Assembly (NCBI GenBank): GCA_002344895.1
Contig: DDUR01000039.1
Location: forward strand, 1-14,213
Length of the DNA: 14,213 bases
Direction: 5' to 3'
Source: Ignavibacteria bacterium UBA2333
GTDB lineage: Bacteria > Bacteroidota > Ignavibacteria > Kapaibacteriales > Kapaibacteriaceae
In this document: one piece after another, positions 13,135 through 14,213 of the stretch
Numbering within the stretch: position 1 is the stretch's first letter
Layout: the number at the start of each line of letters is the position of its first letter
Position numbers and translations under genes: made by a program
Notes under the pieces: model-generated
The model's database searches: none
Told to the model about the DNA's origin: nothing
The model's input: only the letters and a program-made list of their open reading frames with translations

Positions 13135-14022
13135 ATGACGGACGGGCGTCGATTACAGGTCGCTATGAACTGGTCACTCGCAGTAGGGGTGGCCATGCTC
13201 GTGGCGAAGTGGATTGCCTGGTCGTTAACTGGCTCATCGGTCATCTTCTCCGATGCAGCAGAAAGTGTTGTCCACATCATCGCAGTCTGGTTTGCGTGGT
13301 ATGCCTTACGTATCACACAGAAGCCTCCGGATGAAGACCATCCGTATGGACATGACAAGATTGGATACGTATCGGCAGGTGTTGAAGGTGGGCTCATATG
13401 TATTGCAGCCATCGTTATCATCATCACGGCTGTAGAAAAACTTCTCGTCGGCGTAACGCTTGAGCGCTTAGACATCGGAATGTCGATTACGGCTGCGTGT
13501 GGCGGCATCAATGCCATCCTAGGATACTATCTTATCCGGTCAGGTAAACGCCACGCAAACATCGTTGTTGAGGCGAACGGACGTCACGTCATGACGGACG
13601 TATGGACAAGCCTCGGAGCAGTTGCAGGCCTCCTTGCTGCCTGGGCCACGGACATCTTGTGGATTGACCCGGTGATGGCCATACTCTTTGGAGCAAACAT
13701 CATTCGTGAGGGAGTCAACCTCGTTTCGACGTCGGTGCGAGGACTCATGGACACGGCAGATCCAGCATTACTGCGCAGAGCAACCGACATACTCGAACAC
13801 GCATGTTCTGACGGCCAGTGTTCATATCACCGCTTACGATTGCGGACATCGGGAAACCGTATTCATATCGACTACCATCTGCAGGTTGCAGATGACATGA
13901 CGATGATAGACGCCCACAGCTTAGCAACTCGCCTTGAAGACCAAATGCGTGACGCCTTTGGCATTGGGGCTGAAGTGTTTACACATTTGGAGAGCCAGAC
14001 GCAGCCGGACGGCCATGAGTAG
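13135..14022 (+). CDS. Cation diffusion facilitator (zinc/iron-type efflux transporter)
   Basis: This 295-residue inner-membrane protein is expected to export divalent metal (Zn, Fe, Mn or Co) in exchange for protons. Six hydrophobic segments lie between about 12 and 190. Segment 2 carries SDAAESVV (39-46), the DALES-type variant of the metal site, and segment 5 carries HVMTD (151-155), the standard HxxxD pair. The loop between segments 2 and 3 has EDHPYGHDKIGYVSAGVEG (67-85), also a family hallmark. The C-terminal cytoplasmic domain (about 208-295) has the ferredoxin-like dimerisation fold (RIHIDYHLQV, HSLATRLED). Metal specificity cannot be read from these motifs. It lies 8 bp after rho and probably shares its transcript; the pairing with rho has no evident functional logic. 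The right terminal repeat begins 9 bp after the stop. Confidence 0.92.
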   Translation: MTDGRRLQVAMNWSLAVGVAMLVAKWIAWSLTGSSVIFSDAAESVVHIIAVWFAWYALRITQKPPDEDHPYGHDKIGYVSAGVEGGLICIAAIVIIITAVEKLLVGVTLERLDIGMSITAACGGINAILGYYLIRSGKRHANIVVEANGRHVMTDVWTSLGAVAGLLAAWATDILWIDPVMAILFGANIIREGVNLVSTSVRGLMDTADPALLRRATDILEHACSDGQCSYHRLRLRTSGNRIHIDYHLQVADDMTMIDAHSLATRLEDQMRDAFGIGAEVFTHLESQTQPDGHE

Positions 14023-14031
14023 ATCGCCGGT

Positions 14032-14213
14032 GGTAGGTATTCACCGGGTATGGTGGATCCCCGGTGAATGTCCTTCGTGAACGGTCCACTGATCGGTAGG
14101 AGTTCACCGGGTATGGTGGATTCCCGGTGAATATCCTTTTCGAACGGTCCACACACCGAGTTCTGCCCCGTTAAGGGGTGCAAGGGGCTGAAGCACGCAC
14201 GCTATAGGGTATC
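14032..14213. repeat. Right copy of the 182-bp terminal inverted repeat
   Basis: Reverse complement of 6-187 with two mismatches (position p here pairs with 14219-p). Its two palindromes are at 14039-14069 and 14103-14131, with spacer GGTGGATC-type differing at one base from the left copy. It starts 9 bp after the stop of the cation transporter gene and runs to the window end, so its outer limit is unknown. Confidence 0.95.

Noticed and set aside
1..14024. GAGTAGAT at 1-8 and 14017-14024 as a target-site duplication
   Set aside because: The copies lie on different sides of two different repeat copies, and one includes the stop codon of the transporter gene; probably chance.
1..14213. Composite transposon or integron bounded by the terminal repeats
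   Set aside because: No transposase, recombinase or cargo-type gene is present; the interior is core housekeeping DNA in both orientations.

Overview
The window reads as a piece of bacterial chromosome of medium GC content carrying mostly core genes. Several features point to the Bacteroidota/Chlorobiota (FCB) side of the tree. Shine-Dalgarno sequences are weak or absent before most starts. Octamers matching the Bacteroidetes-type -7 element TAnnTTTG sit just before the tRNA-His gene, before the dus gene and before a candidate small RNA. Protein features fit a Gram-negative FCB lineage; Ignavibacteria or Candidatus Kapabacteria is my guess, made from memory and not tested.

Layout: (1) 6-187 is a repeat whose inverted copy is at 14032-14213 (182 bp, 2 mismatches), so the window begins and ends in the same element. 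(2) 220-5283, plus strand: dus, tilS, hpt and ftsH (tRNA modification, purine salvage, membrane protease), a tightly packed operon ending in an intrinsic terminator at 5361-5395 that lies inside the convergent gene. (3) 5323-8314, minus strand: a UbiA-type phosphoribosyltransferase, a DprE1-like FAD oxidase and a DprE2-like reductase, translationally coupled. Together they look like the core of a polyprenyl-phosphoryl-arabinose donor pathway. (4) 8315-8653, non-coding: a possible leader peptide and hairpin, a 14-bp direct repeat, and three copies of the palindrome that also occurs in the terminal repeats. (5) 8654-10255, minus strand: a GH57 glycogen branching enzyme. (6) 10271-10392: a plus-strand terminator-like hairpin and tRNA-His(GTG). 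(7) 10412-11500, minus strand: a secreted leucine-rich-repeat protein. (8) 11501-11815, non-coding: a candidate structured RNA with its own promoter-like sequence and terminator. (9) 11816-14022, plus strand: rho and a cation diffusion facilitator, then the right terminal repeat.

The most unusual material is non-coding. A palindrome family with stem TTCACCGGG/CCCGGTGAA and a constant 11-nt spacer occurs seven times (two at each end, three in the middle). A probable small structured RNA or attenuator lies between the LRR gene and rho. The dpr-type operon is the most interesting protein-coding feature: it encodes an arabinose-donor pathway best known from mycobacteria, with threonine predicted at the position of the cysteine targeted by benzothiazinones.
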